Assembly (NCBI GenBank): GCA_012862575.1
Contig: BLSF01000032.1
Coordinates: 372,001-436,000 of the forward strand
Reading direction: 5' to 3'
Length of the DNA stretch: 64,000 nt
Source: Parietichytrium sp. I65-24A
Lineage: Eukaryota; Sar; Bigyra; Thraustochytrida; Thraustochytriidae
A program made the translations under genes and the position numbers. Shown in pieces: positions 1-10,300 of the stretch. The notes beneath the pieces were generated by a model. That model had not been told where the DNA came from and ran no database searches. It saw nothing but the letters and a program-made list of their open reading frames with translations. The stretch's first letter is position 1; each line of letters starts with the position of its first letter.

Positions 1-903
1 GGCCAAATTTTCCTCGCGCTTGTTTCAGTACGTACTTGCTACCTGCAAACACTTGGCCAAACATCCGAGGCACTTGATCGTGTCTCATCCCGCAACCGTT
101 GTCTTCGCATGTAATCTTGTAAAAGGTCTCCCCCTTCCCGTCACCTCCTTTACTGTCGTCATCGCTGTCGTCCCCATCGTCTTCACCCTGCGGTCGCGCA
201 TTTGGTCAGTCAATCAGTTCACTGGCTCCGTGATCGATGTTGAATCTTACCTTGACCTTCTTCTTGGAGCTTTTCTTCTTTAATGCAGGCTCAGACTTGA
301 ATAACTCTGCAAGTTCCTGTTTGTTTGCCATGCGGCCAGGAAAGTCGCTTGAACTGATCTCCTCTCTACTCACACGCGCGATGCACACAGAATTCGTTCG
401 GTGAGTGCTGATCGAGTTGTGCGTGATAGTAAAACAAAGCTTTGTCGTCAAGTTAAAGAACAAAAACTCACATGGTGACCGAAACATCTGGGAGCACCCC
501 CATGCCTTCCGCAGCCTTCTCTCGAACAAGCCAAAACGATCATTAGGATTTCTTGCAACCTCCAATCTCACTGCTTCGAGATCCGTCAAGGCACTGTCAA
601 CTCACGTCAAGAGAGTTTTCCACCAACTCTCGCATTGTGGTGTACACCGCTTTCATTCCATTGTCAAACCCCGCAATGTTCCTGTTCTCTGCAAAGAACT
701 GAGCTGGGGATCGCGTCGTCGCTTCCTGCAAACTCACCCAAAAGCCAAACCTTTCCTTGTCAGACTGCTTCGTTTGCAACATCTCACATGCAAAACCGTG
801 AAACTCCAAAGAAAACAAAACTTCACCACAACACCCAGCAACCAATACTTACCGCCGACGCGATCGCGCCCGCCGCCTGTTGCTGCTTTTTGCCCTTTCC
901 CAT
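1..903 (-). CDS. TOP6B: DNA topoisomerase VI subunit B, 5' part (partial at left edge)
   Basis: This is the GHKL-ATPase half of a type IIB topoisomerase, which in the nucleus works with a Spo11-like A subunit to pass one duplex through another. I read five minus-strand exons: 853-903, 606-725, 472-515, 251-368 and 1-187. The introns are GT-AG, of 127, 90, 103 and 63 bases, and the frame holds across every junction. The start is ATG at 901-903 (MGKGKKQQQAAGAIASA). Exon 2 carries SPAQFFAENRNIAGFDN and the N box RELVENSLD (Glu53, Asn54, Asp57 of the spliced protein). Exon 5 carries the G1 box DNGCGM, then MFGQVFAGSKY and KQARGKFG, a run typical of Top6B. A Lys-rich then Asp-rich segment across exons 4-5 looks like an insert between the N box and the G1 box. 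The rest of the ATPase, the transducer and the C-terminus lie left of the window. The family call is strong. The exact ends of the 44-base exon 3 are the least certain point. Confidence 0.88.
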
Positions 904-1540
904 CTTGCTTGCCGCGTGCGCAAACTGCCTGTCGCCACGTGTGCGAGGACACTTTTCGTGACCTCGGGTACACTTTCCGCGATGCCTCTTGACCGCCTGC
1001 TTGCGTTGCGGTTTTGCTTGTTTGCTATACCTTCTCTATGCTTTGCTATCTATTCCTTCTGCTCATTCCTCACATTTCCTCACATGTCAATCTCATCAAC
1101 AATCAAAATCTTGATCAATCAATCAACTCACAATGTCAAATTGAAATCAAAACTCTTGATTCAAGACTCTCTTTTTTCTCCTCTTCTTTTTGAAAATTGC
1201 CGATTTGAACGAACGAATTACCCCAAACCATAGCTACCTCCTAGTACTTTTTTCAAATCTTCCCCATCCATACCGCCAATCCCACCTACCTAAACGTCTA
1301 ACAACACGGTTAATACCGGCACATTACCAACAATCATAAGCTTATTCAAGAGTCTATCCTTGAATAGTATTGAATAATATTGAACTCCCTTGAAGCTTTG
1401 ATCATCACCGCAAATTATCATCCACACGAAGAAAAAAAGAGCCACGGGGACTACTCAGTCCGCGCACTCTCCGTGCACCGCAAAATTGAGGCCTTAGCTT
1501 AAACCCTACCACAACCATAAAAAGGCCCTACCTGGCCGAG

Positions 1541-1595
1541 GCTACCGAGAAGCTACCGAGAAGCTACTGAGAAGATACTGAGAAGCTACTGAGGC
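1541..1595 (+). repeat. 11-base tandem repeat, about five units
   Basis: The unit GCTACCGAGAA is repeated about five times, drifting to GCTACTGAGAA and GATACTGAGAA. It sits about 90-140 bases upstream of the NAA25 start, so it is in the promoter or 5' leader. Confidence 0.85.
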
Positions 1596-1642
1596 AACTG
1601 AAACTACCTCACAAAAGTGGTCTCTGGAGAAAGCGAATTCAA

Positions 1643-1681
1643 AGAAGAAGAAGAAGAAAAAGAAGAAGAAGAAGAAGAAAA
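1643..1681 (+). repeat. GAA-rich tract abutting a start codon
   Basis: A nearly pure GAA/GAAA tract runs directly into the NAA25 ATG at 1682, giving a purine-only leader next to the start. Confidence 0.85.
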
Positions 1682-4600
1682 ATGGATGCTCAAACGCAAA
1701 GGAAGCTGCAGCCAGTGTACAATGCGTTGGACGCAGGTGATTTTAAAAGTGCGATCAAGCATTGCGAGAAGAAAGAGCTGATTGGAGTGGAGTTGGCGCA
1801 AGCGCTGCGAGCGTACGCTTTGGAACGAAGAGCTGTGACGGACAAAACGCAGGTTGGCGCAGGAACGACTGCGTCGGATGTGATTAAAGGCAGAGATGAG
1901 AAACTGGCGGAAGCATTGCATGTGGCCCGCGGCGTGGTCAAGAATCTGAGCTCCACGAATGAAACGCTGGTGAGGACGCTGATCCTTGTGCTGCGCAATC
2001 TGGGCAAGTGGTCCGACATTAACGAGCTTTTGGAGAGCGCGTATCAAAGCTCTGCGGATCTCTACGAAAAAAAGCAGCTCGGGGAAAAGTTCTTCTTTTG
2101 GCTCTTGAGAGAGTACAACTTTGACGCAATGGAAAAGCAAGGGATGGCGCTGGCAAGGCTCTTCAAAAATGACGCGTATCTGGGCTGGGCAGCTGCAGCT
2201 ATGGTCATGAATGCGCAATTCATGGCTCGCAGAAGCGCAGACAATACTGATGCTGCCAAAAAAAAATTGGCACTTGCGGAGATGATTCTGCGAAAGGCTA
2301 TGGCGGGACTTCCGGCCATATCTGCAGACAGCCTAGGTCAGGACTTGGACGAGAACGTCGATTCTCCGGTCTCAATGCGCGCAGCTGCAGAAAATGCGCG
2401 AATGATGCTTGTAAAAGCTATGCTGTTGCAAGAGAAATTTGAGCCAGCAATTGCCTTTGCAAAAGAAGAACTCTCCTCATTGCAACCGCGAGAACGTCTT
2501 CTTCTGCTTGCTGAACTGCACCAACTTGCAGCGTCGGCTGCTAACGGGGATCAGCAACATCTGGAGGAGGCAAACACCTTCTACCGTCAGCTTTTGTCGG
2601 AAGAGGACAATGAGGATTGGAGAAATTGGATGGGTTTCATTGAGACCTCTCCAGGCGACAAGGGAGAGGATGTGTTGATACAAGACATTGAAGCTATCAC
2701 CCGACAGGCGAATCCGACCAAGCAGCAGGACACACCATTTCGTGGCCCTTGGCTTGCCATCGTCATGGTGCGCTTCAGAGCCTTTCTCCAGTCTCCAGCA
2801 GATCAATCGAAGCTCCAAGCCTTCACCGAATCTGTTGTCAAGTATCTGCTCGCGTTTGATTGCAAGAGATGTTGTTTTGGCGATCTGCGAAATGTTCTTG
2901 CCGTGTTCTCCCTAGATCACACCGGTGGCAAAGTCAAGTCAGGGGAGTCGAGCAAGGATAGCAACCCTCTTCCGCCAAGGGCAAGACCTATCTTGACACA
3001 AAATTGCAAACTTGGAGTCAGCCAATATGATACGGAGCTGGAATCCAAACACTCGCAGCGATGGCCTCTGGAGCTATACTCGGCGATAGTTCCTGCAGAT
3101 TCTTCAGCAAGAGCAAGCCTTGTGGAATTCCTGCGAAAGAGAATTGACGACTCGCGCCAAGTTTTGGACACCGCTGAATCCGACACAGAAAAGAAAAGCG
3201 CGGCTCTACTTTCCATAATCACTTCACTTCAGGTGCAGCGCTACATCGGTGAGTGGGAATCGCTCTCTTCAGAACAGCTTTTGGAGAAGGTCGCGGAGCA
3301 GGTGACTCTTTACGTGAGCACGCAGGAGCTTGACAAGAGCGCCGCAATTGGCGAGCGGGATATTAAGGTTGGCGATGATCTTGCTCTACTTACCTCCCAT
3401 ATTTTGGTGGATTTGTGCAACCGAGAAGATGCTCAAGAGAGCTCCGTTCGTGGGATGCAGTTCCTCCTGTTAGCATGCAGCATATTGAGAAAAGCCTATG
3501 AACACAGCCCGGCCGGATTTCAACTTGCGCTTCAGCTCATCGAGATCTATTCTCGCCTCGATATGATCACACCGATTTGCACGCTGTACAACAAGCTGGA
3601 TATTAAGCATGTTCAGATTGACTCACTTACGCATGTCGTGCTAGCTTCTTTCATGCGTTCTGGCGGCGTTCCTGAGGCAGCACAAGCATGCCAAAACGTG
3701 GACGAATTTTGGCGCGGCTCCCGCACGGATGGCGTTGAGTACGGAAGGCGTGCGTTTCGACTGGGAAATATCGTGAACGGTACCGAATTTGTAAGGCTTG
3801 ACCAGCGATTGTATTATTCGCATCAAAGAGCAGTAGGGTTGGCGGAAGCGATTGCTTTTGATGCTTTGCGCAGCCACATGAGCTCTTGGGAGGCAGTCAA
3901 GGGCCATCTTTCGGTCGCCACAACACCGCATGGCCCAGACGAGCCTCACCAACTTTCGCGCCTTGGTGACGTACTGCACATTGATCATGGTGTGGAGGCA
4001 TCTTCCAACTACGACTTTACCGCTCAAGTCTCTTGGGACTGTCCTCTCGGCCATACCGCCGCGTTTGAAATGGACCGTGTTCTCAGCGGCGACAGGTTCG
4101 CTTGCCTCACTCAATCAAGGACCCTGACATCCCACAGTACGTACAACGAAACCTGGCACAAGAATGCACTGATGTGGTTGAAATATCGAACTTTGACAGC
4201 TAGAATTGTTGCCGCCGCTCTTTCGAACGAGGTTTCTGAGAAAGAGGAGTTCCGCACTGCTTTGGATAAATACTCCAGCTTGATCGGTAGCGACCCTCTG
4301 TCGCAGATCAGTTTTTTGGCTTTCAAAGCATCAGTTGAGCTTACAGGGAGTGGCGCATCACCTATTGAAGCATCGCAAGCGTTCTGCGCCGAGGCAGCCA
4401 AATTAGGCGAGCTATTGGAGTCTTGTGGCACGCATTTTGATTCAAGCAAGAGCTTCATTCGTGAAGCGACTCTTTCTCTCACACAGCAATTCTTCTGGGC
4501 AACCATCTGTGTCCGTTCTTGGATGGATCTCATGCCCAAGAAAAAGAACAAGAAAAAGAAAGCCAACCCTTCCCCTGAAGAGTCTGCCCAAGAGGAAATC

Positions 4601-4876
4601 CGTGCTTCCATAAAGGCTGTGTCTACCAAATTGGTCGCTGCCTTCGATGCTCTGGAATGTACCCTTAATTCCAAATCGCAGGTTCTCTCAGGTGATGAAA
4701 TGGTGGCTACAACCATGTCCGAGGTTGGCGAGCATCTCCCAGCCTGGAGCACGGCAGAAGACTTTTCCCTGGAAAGCGTTGTCCGCGAGAAGTTGCAAAG
4801 TCATGCAGACACAGTGACCAAATTAGTAGAGGTGCTGAACGAAGAAAGGGCCATGATCAAAACTGCGAAATATTAA
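1682..4876 (+). CDS. NAA25: NatB N-terminal acetyltransferase auxiliary subunit (NAA25/Mdm20)
   Basis: This is the large auxiliary subunit of the ribosome-associated NatB complex. It holds the catalytic subunit Naa20, which acetylates protein N-termini beginning Met-Asp, Met-Glu or Met-Asn. The 1064-residue intronless protein opens with RKLQPVYNALDAGDFKSAIK, matching the family's RxLRPIYDAID-type first TPR, and continues as alpha-helical TPR-like repeats (for example around residues 95-190 and 240-300). The length is normal for the family (about 750-1000 residues, longer in some protists). A Lys-rich stretch (PKKKNKKKKANPSPEE, near residue 955) sits in the C-terminal part and may be a linker or ribosome-contact segment; that is inference. 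The start is the first in-frame ATG after the GAA tract. The gene converges with the flagellar-type gene, leaving 162 bases between stops. Many minus-strand frames here are antisense shadows. Confidence 0.8.
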   Translation: MDAQTQRKLQPVYNALDAGDFKSAIKHCEKKELIGVELAQALRAYALERRAVTDKTQVGAGTTASDVIKGRDEKLAEALHVARGVVKNLSSTNETLVRTLILVLRNLGKWSDINELLESAYQSSADLYEKKQLGEKFFFWLLREYNFDAMEKQGMALARLFKNDAYLGWAAAAMVMNAQFMARRSADNTDAAKKKLALAEMILRKAMAGLPAISADSLGQDLDENVDSPVSMRAAAENARMMLVKAMLLQEKFEPAIAFAKEELSSLQPRERLLLLAELHQLAASAANGDQQHLEEANTFYRQLLSEEDNEDWRNWMGFIETSPGDKGEDVLIQDIEAITRQANPTKQQDTPFRGPWLAIVMVRFRAFLQSPADQSKLQAFTESVVKYLLAFDCKRCCFGDLRNVLAVFSLDHTGGKVKSGESSKDSNPLPPRARPILTQNCKLGVSQYDTELESKHSQRWPLELYSAIVPADSSARASLVEFLRKRIDDSRQVLDTAESDTEKKSAALLSIITSLQVQRYIGEWESLSSEQLLEKVAEQVTLYVSTQELDKSAAIGERDIKVGDDLALLTSHILVDLCNREDAQESSVRGMQFLLLACSILRKAYEHSPAGFQLALQLIEIYSRLDMITPICTLYNKLDIKHVQIDSLTHVVLASFMRSGGVPEAAQACQNVDEFWRGSRTDGVEYGRRAFRLGNIVNGTEFVRLDQRLYYSHQRAVGLAEAIAFDALRSHMSSWEAVKGHLSVATTPHGPDEPHQLSRLGDVLHIDHGVEASSNYDFTAQVSWDCPLGHTAAFEMDRVLSGDRFACLTQSRTLTSHSTYNETWHKNALMWLKYRTLTARIVAAALSNEVSEKEEFRTALDKYSSLIGSDPLSQISFLAFKASVELTGSGASPIEASQAFCAEAAKLGELLESCGTHFDSSKSFIREATLSLTQQFFWATICVRSWMDLMPKKKNKKKKANPSPEESAQEEIRASIKAVSTKLVAAFDALECTLNSKSQVLSGDEMVATTMSEVGEHLPAWSTAEDFSLESVVREKLQSHADTVTKLVEVLNEERAMIKTAKY

Positions 4877-5038
4877 TGGAACGAACAACCTGACACCGGC
4901 CAGACTCTTTCATTAAGTATTCATAGAACACGTGCTCAGCACTAAAAGACTAATTTAACTCTGCGGGAACAGAACAAGAATTTTTTCTTTTCTACTTCCA
5001 AACTTTTTTCACTTTGACTCTTATGCTACAGACTTCTC

Positions 5039-6124
5039 TCAGGAGATGACATTCTTTTGTTCCAACTTTTGCCACAGAGTTTTACGCTGTGGTACCCTGA
5101 TAGGTGCTTTCTCAACTCCATTTCTTCCAAAAAAGGGCTTCGAGCTAATGATATCAAATCCGTGCGTGTGCCCATGGTTGGCGGCGTGTCTGTCGGCAGA
5201 CGCTCGATTGAACTCTCTCGTCTCGTTTAACGCGTTTTTACAATGCGCTCGAATCTTCTGCGAGGTTTCCACGGCGCTCTTGGTGTTTTCATTTTTCAAC
5301 AAGGGCTCTGACTTATTGGTGACAACGCTCTGTTGATTTCTGGCCTTTGGTTGCATGCTAATAATGTCACAGCGCATTCCCTCTGACGCTCGGATTCTCG
5401 GTGGGAGCCTGGATAGCGCGTCGGACCCGTGCTCTTGGTCCATCTTTGCCCTTGCCTCTAAGAACGAGGCTTCTTTCTTGTTATCGTAGAATTTGCAAGA
5501 CACTGGGTCGAAATTATGGGTCTTCCAGTAACGCTCAGCAGCCACTCGTTTTTCTTCGTCTTTGTCAACTTTTATCCGCTCGTCATGTGCCACGCGATAC
5601 TTGTTGGAGATAATATCAAAGTCGGTCTTAGGAGCCATGGATTTGGCCGCCAGCGCACCTCGCCCCGCATTGTCTGAAGGCTGTGGCCGACGTGATGGAT
5701 GGTCGTAGTGATGTTCGGACAAGTCGATGTTGCTCACAATATTGTACGATCTCTGGCTTTTGACCCGCTCCTCCCTCTCGGACCTCCTCGCTGGCTCAAT
5801 CGGTTTCTCGCTCCTCCCACCTGGCAAAGTGGAAGTATGGTTGATAATATCATAGTGCTGCTCTCTGCTCAGTTGCTTGACTTTGCTCCTGTTCGCGCCA
5901 TACACCTTGGAGCTGGAGTTCTCAACTCGGAAGTCTGCCTCCTTGGACTCGACGCGAAACTTTTGCAACACGGGGTCGAACTCGCGCTCCTTTCTAGACA
6001 TCTCGTGCCGCGTCACATACTTGATCTTTTCTTGCTGACTCGGATCCCATTGCAGCTGAGTTCTCTTCTGCACATGCGACTGGAGGAGCTCGCCCCATGA
6101 CTTCTCCGTTCCCTCCGTCGCCAT
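5039..6124 (-). CDS. Conserved flagellar-type protein with DIIS/DIIN repeats
   Basis: This 361-residue, charged, soluble protein has no signal peptide or membrane segment. It has five spaced copies of an aromatic-D-I-I-(S/N)-like motif: YDIIN at 91, YNIVS at 127, FDIIS at 169, CDIIS at 252 and FDIIS at 323. It also has two FDPVxxKF motifs, at 49-56 and 205-212, the second preceded by RYWKTHN. The pattern of 'FDPV...F' alternating with 'DI(I/L)S(N)' in a basic protein is one I associate with axonemal or flagellum-associated proteins of flagellates, including kinetoplastids. The recognition is from memory of the pattern and was not searched. If it is correct, the organism has a flagellated stage. 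The start ATG at 6122-6124 gives MATEGTEKSW. It could instead be a general microtubule-associated protein. Confidence 0.55.
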   Translation of the reverse strand: MATEGTEKSWGELLQSHVQKRTQLQWDPSQQEKIKYVTRHEMSRKEREFDPVLQKFRVESKEADFRVENSSSKVYGANRSKVKQLSREQHYDIINHTSTLPGGRSEKPIEPARRSEREERVKSQRSYNIVSNIDLSEHHYDHPSRRPQPSDNAGRGALAAKSMAPKTDFDIISNKYRVAHDERIKVDKDEEKRVAAERYWKTHNFDPVSCKFYDNKKEASFLEARAKMDQEHGSDALSRLPPRIRASEGMRCDIISMQPKARNQQSVVTNKSEPLLKNENTKSAVETSQKIRAHCKNALNETREFNRASADRHAANHGHTHGFDIISSKPFFGRNGVEKAPIRVPQRKTLWQKLEQKNVIS

Positions 6125-6852
6125 TTCAACCTCTACCTTAACCTTCAGCGCTTTACGAGACCAAAGCCGGCGTTGCGCTTCAGCGGCTCACTTACCGCCA
6201 CAATCGACGGCTCGTTTCCCTCCGCGTTTTCGCACTTCCCGTCCTCGTTGACGCGCGAACCCTCTGTCGATCTCGATACCTGCACAATTTTCGCCACTCA
6301 CCGCATCTCTTTCTACGCTCTTCCCGCTTCCTTTATGGTCCGAAATCGTCACGTCCAATTCCAATTTATCTCATTATAGTATACTTCTCGCCGCGTACCC
6401 GCGCACCAAGTCCAGACAAATTAGTACCGCCTTCTAGTGGCGCACACCTTTCAAAATATTTTTTGCTAATTGATTTTCCTAGAAGCGGAAAGAAATTATT
6501 CCTCGATGGACTGTCAGCTGATATTAGCGGGAAAGGATAGACAGTCGTAGAGGTGAGGATTAATCCGTTACCGGATCATTTTCGGAGTCTGAGTTTTGGA
6601 ATGTTTTGGACGTCAAACAAACAAATAATCTCGCACCGCACACATCTCCCTGGAAGGATTGATTCTCTTGTTCGCTGTCGGGAATGGCGAAATGTGCTGC
6701 GTTTGTTTGTTAGACCGTGGTTGCGCGTGGGATGGGCCTGGACGATCGACGATGAGTGCAACTCCCGCGGGGGATGCGTGGGGCACTTTTAAGTTATATC
6801 GCTCGTTCCAATTCAGAATTGTTGGTTGGGCCGAGTTTGCTGATCCTACATG

Positions 6853-6905
6853 TCATTCATCATTCATTCATTCATTCATTCATTCATCTATTTACTTATT
6901 CATTC
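6853..6905 (+). repeat. ATTC microsatellite
   Basis: Tandem CATT/ATTC units (cattcattcattcattcat and continuing) degenerate at the right end into tttacttattcattcac. Confidence 0.9.
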
Positions 6906-7033
6906 ACTCATGCTTCGTTTACGAGGCGTCCTATGCCACGATGTCCCAAGACCTTGCTTGATCCGTTGTGGCAATGGTAGGATTGCATCTATCTCATCTA
7001 CTCCGCGAGAAGCCGTCTTAATCGATCCCATCG

Positions 7034-7066
7034 GAGAGTGGAGAGAGAGAGAGAGAGAGAGAGAGG
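7034..7066 (+). repeat. GA microsatellite
   Basis: A run of GA dinucleotides ends in GGGGGA, about 280 bases upstream of the GH43-like start. Confidence 0.9.
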
Positions 7067-7347
7067 GGGAAACCTTGAGTAGACTGGACAAGAACAAAGC
7101 TCGAGCGTTGAAAGCTGGCCGAGGACTTAAGGCGGAACGAGTTGTACAGAGAGAGCTTGAAAACGAGCTAGCAGAGCAGAGTCTGCAGTGAGAGCGGTTG
7201 CACTTTGCCACTCTGACCGGCTAGACACAGGCAGCCGCGAAAGACCGTTGACCTGGTCGCCGCTTCACCAGTCGCAACGGTGGAGTGGAAGCCAGCGCTC
7301 CGCTTCCTGCTGGTCTCTCCTCTCGCGAAGCAAGACACCTTCGCTTC

Positions 7348-10300
7348 ATGGCAAAATTCGTGCGAGCGGCGTGCCTCTTGGCCCTGGCGAGCGTGGCCCG
7401 CGGAGCGGGGGTGGATGGCGTTGCGGATCATGATATCCCGACAAGCGTTGAAGAATACGAAAGGTGTAAGAGCACGCACCGATGCCCGCGTGCCTATTCT
7501 TGGTATGACTTGGAGAATGTGACTTCTAAATTTGCCAGCTCCGCATTCGAAGGTGGGCCAATGGACGAGAGCAGGCTATTTTCGAATTTTGAGGACTGGA
7601 TCAAAGGCACAAGGGGCTGGAGTGATCTCGCACAGAACAAATCCTTTTTCCATTCAGAAGACTTTGATCTTCTTGGCCCGCTTAATATCAGTGACTCGGA
7701 CTTGCAGGTGCATTTCAATACCTCCAGCTTGGAGGGTTGGGTCCAAGACAGTTATGATTCGATTCAGCTGTCCTTCACCGGAGAGCTCGCTTCCACCGAG
7801 TTTGGAACGGAGGTCGCTGTCTACAATTTTGACTTTATTAACCTGCCGAACAGCACGCAGGTATTCGCAGTCGGAGAGCGCGCGATAAGCATTCTCAGCC
7901 GTTCCAGCATCAAGTTTGGGGCCGAGATGTATGTGAAGCCTGGCCAGCTTGGGAGTTTTCCTGGCGCTACTACGCTCGCCCAGAATAACGTGAACGGCCC
8001 TGGAAGCAGTTCTCGTATGGTGTATCTTTTCACGGTTCAGACCTCAGCTGAGCACATTCCCGAGGTTCAGACCGTCACATCTGCTGCTTCGCAAGGCCAG
8101 ACAATGAAAGGGAGCTTCACCCTGAGCTACCGAGGTCTCAAAACCCACCCGATTCCTCACGACGCCAGCCCAGATCTAGTCAAGGCCCGCCTGGAAAGAG
8201 CCTCGAAAGACATAGGCAAGCTCGCGGTTACACGTAGCTCAAGATCCAACGAAGGTGGGTACACCTGGACGATCACATTTCTGACAGCAGTGGGAAACAC
8301 CGATCAGATTCAGGTCGACGACAACGCGCTCATCAGCCGCGGCGCAAGTGTGGTCACCTCCACGACAACGGAAGGGAACGAAATCGGAGGCTATTTCAAG
8401 CTCCAGTTTCTAGACATGGTAACCTCCCGAATCGAGCATGACGCCACCAGCGCAGAGTTGAAGCGAGCCCTGGAGGAGGCGTTCAGCCCAATTGTCGAAA
8501 CAGTCGTGGTACAGCGATCAGACGCGCTGGCGGAAAAGAGCGGCATCAAGAGTACACTCGGATTTTGCTGCCATGGCCTCTGCAAAGACGGTCCAACGCC
8601 TGGAAATGGGTTTACATGGATCATTACCTTGACCACAGAGTACGGCATGGTGAGTCCAAGTTCTCCGACAAGTCCGCTTGCAACAGTCAACTCAACGATC
8701 TATGAGATGAAGGTTTCCTCCTCGAGCCTGAGCGGTGTTAATAGCACGGTACAAGTGGAGCCAGGACACCACACGTTGTACTCGCCCGAAAGCTTTGCGG
8801 CAAAGCAGGGATTGGAAGGGACCATTCCAAATGCTTTTGTTCTTGCGTTTGGCGGCTCTGGAGCGGCCGGGGCATCTGAGGGACAAACGCTAGAGGGTTC
8901 TGTGTTGAGCAGCGACATCATTGTCCCGGGACCTGCCACCGCCGAAAGTGCATCTGAGGTAGCGCAGCTTACGGCCGCGCATACAAAAGGGAAAGACTAT
9001 CTCAAAAGTGATCTGCTAGGAGGCAGCGGAGGCAGTATAGGAGGCCTTTCAGCCAGAGGCATTTTGGAGCACTACCCTCCTGCTGGCCGTGGCGGAAACG
9101 GCGGAGGAGCTGTAGAGCTCGTCGCAGTCAATGACATTGAATTTACAAACTCCGCGGTCATAAGTGTCTCCGGAGGAGATGGTTCCGGCGCATTTCTTGG
9201 CGGAGGTGGGGGGTCAGGTGGGACTATGATAATTGCCGCGGGGGGATACATCCGGGTTGCCGAGGGTACCCGGATGGACGCGAGCGGTGGGAAGGGCGGC
9301 CGGAATTGGGCGTCTCAATCGAAGAGAGAAGATTTAGGCTTTGGGAGTGGCGGACGGATCGTGATCGCTGCGAAATCGTTGAGTCTTCAAAGGGAGAGCA
9401 CAAAAGTCGAGCCCGAAGCCCAGCTGCGAAACAAACTCAACGTCAACAATTCAGACAAATCGGGATACATCATAAACGCGTTCCCAGACGGGGAGATTAG
9501 CGCATACACCAATCTCAACATCGAAGTCTCTATTGATGAAACGTTGGGCGCTGCTGGGACGTCCAGCTCAATCAAAATTCACAATCCAGGGGAAATCCTC
9601 TTCACTTCTTCTGAGCAACTGAAACGCTCGCCGTTCGCTCGAAATGGTCCCACCTTCGAGCTTGTAGAGAGTGACTCAGAGCAGTACCAACCTGGCCGAG
9701 TATCGCTCTACCTTCGCCTTGGCGATACCGAAGTTGGCACCGTTCGCGACATTTCAACTGCGTTTGTTGGACTTCATGGTACTCTCAATTCTTCTGGCGT
9801 GGAGACCATGGTCGGAACCGCAATCGTAAACGGGGACTTTCGCCACGGAGCAAACTTTTGGGAGTTTCCGGAGCACACCTTCCTAAAGGGCGCGATCGAG
9901 GGCAGATGGTACAAGCTGGATATTCTGCTGGACTGGGAGAGCAACACCTACACAGTTCGTCTGAATGACGTTGAGTACGTTGTCGGCGCGCCTTTTGTGG
10001 GTGACAGAGTTGCAAGAATTGGGCTCTATGGGTACCACCAAGGCGAGAACTGGTTCGATGAAATTTTTGTTGGTAAAGACGATTCAGCAGGTTTTCACTG
10101 CCCGCAGAGTGTAAAGTTCGATAGCAGCTCAACGAGCTCTTCCAAGTCTCGCCAGACAAGATTGGAACGTGGCAGGGCTGGGGAAGTTACCATGTCCAGA
10201 CCTGAACAAACAAACTGGGATCCAGAGCACTATGGCCCAGAGTCAGAAAGCTTGGAGTTTACGCGCCATGCCTCGCACCTTTCCGAGAGAGAGCTGTATC

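Larger units (their letters stand above)
904..1681. other. Intergenic region between divergent TOP6B and NAA25
   Basis: This 778-base divergent spacer holds no convincing reading frame. It contains an A/T-rich element (ccataaaaaggc, near 1515), an 11-base tandem repeat and a GAA tract running up to the NAA25 start. It probably contains both promoters, but no defined element can be assigned. Confidence 0.5.
6125..7347. other. Intergenic region with ATTC and GA microsatellites
   Basis: This is a 1.2 kb divergent spacer between the flagellar-type gene and the GH43-like gene. It contains an ATTC tetranucleotide array (about 6853-6905) and a GA dinucleotide array (about 7034-7066). Short frames across the arrays read as Ser-Phe-Ile-His or Arg-Glu runs and are repeat artefacts. 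I see no gene or RNA. Confidence 0.6.

Noticed and set aside
1604-2218. 204-codon minus-strand frame opposite the NAA25 start
   Set aside because: It is antisense to a clearly supported gene and includes a Ser run produced by the GAA tract.
4111-4752. 213-codon minus-strand frame opposite the NAA25 3' part
   Set aside because: An antisense shadow with no family features.
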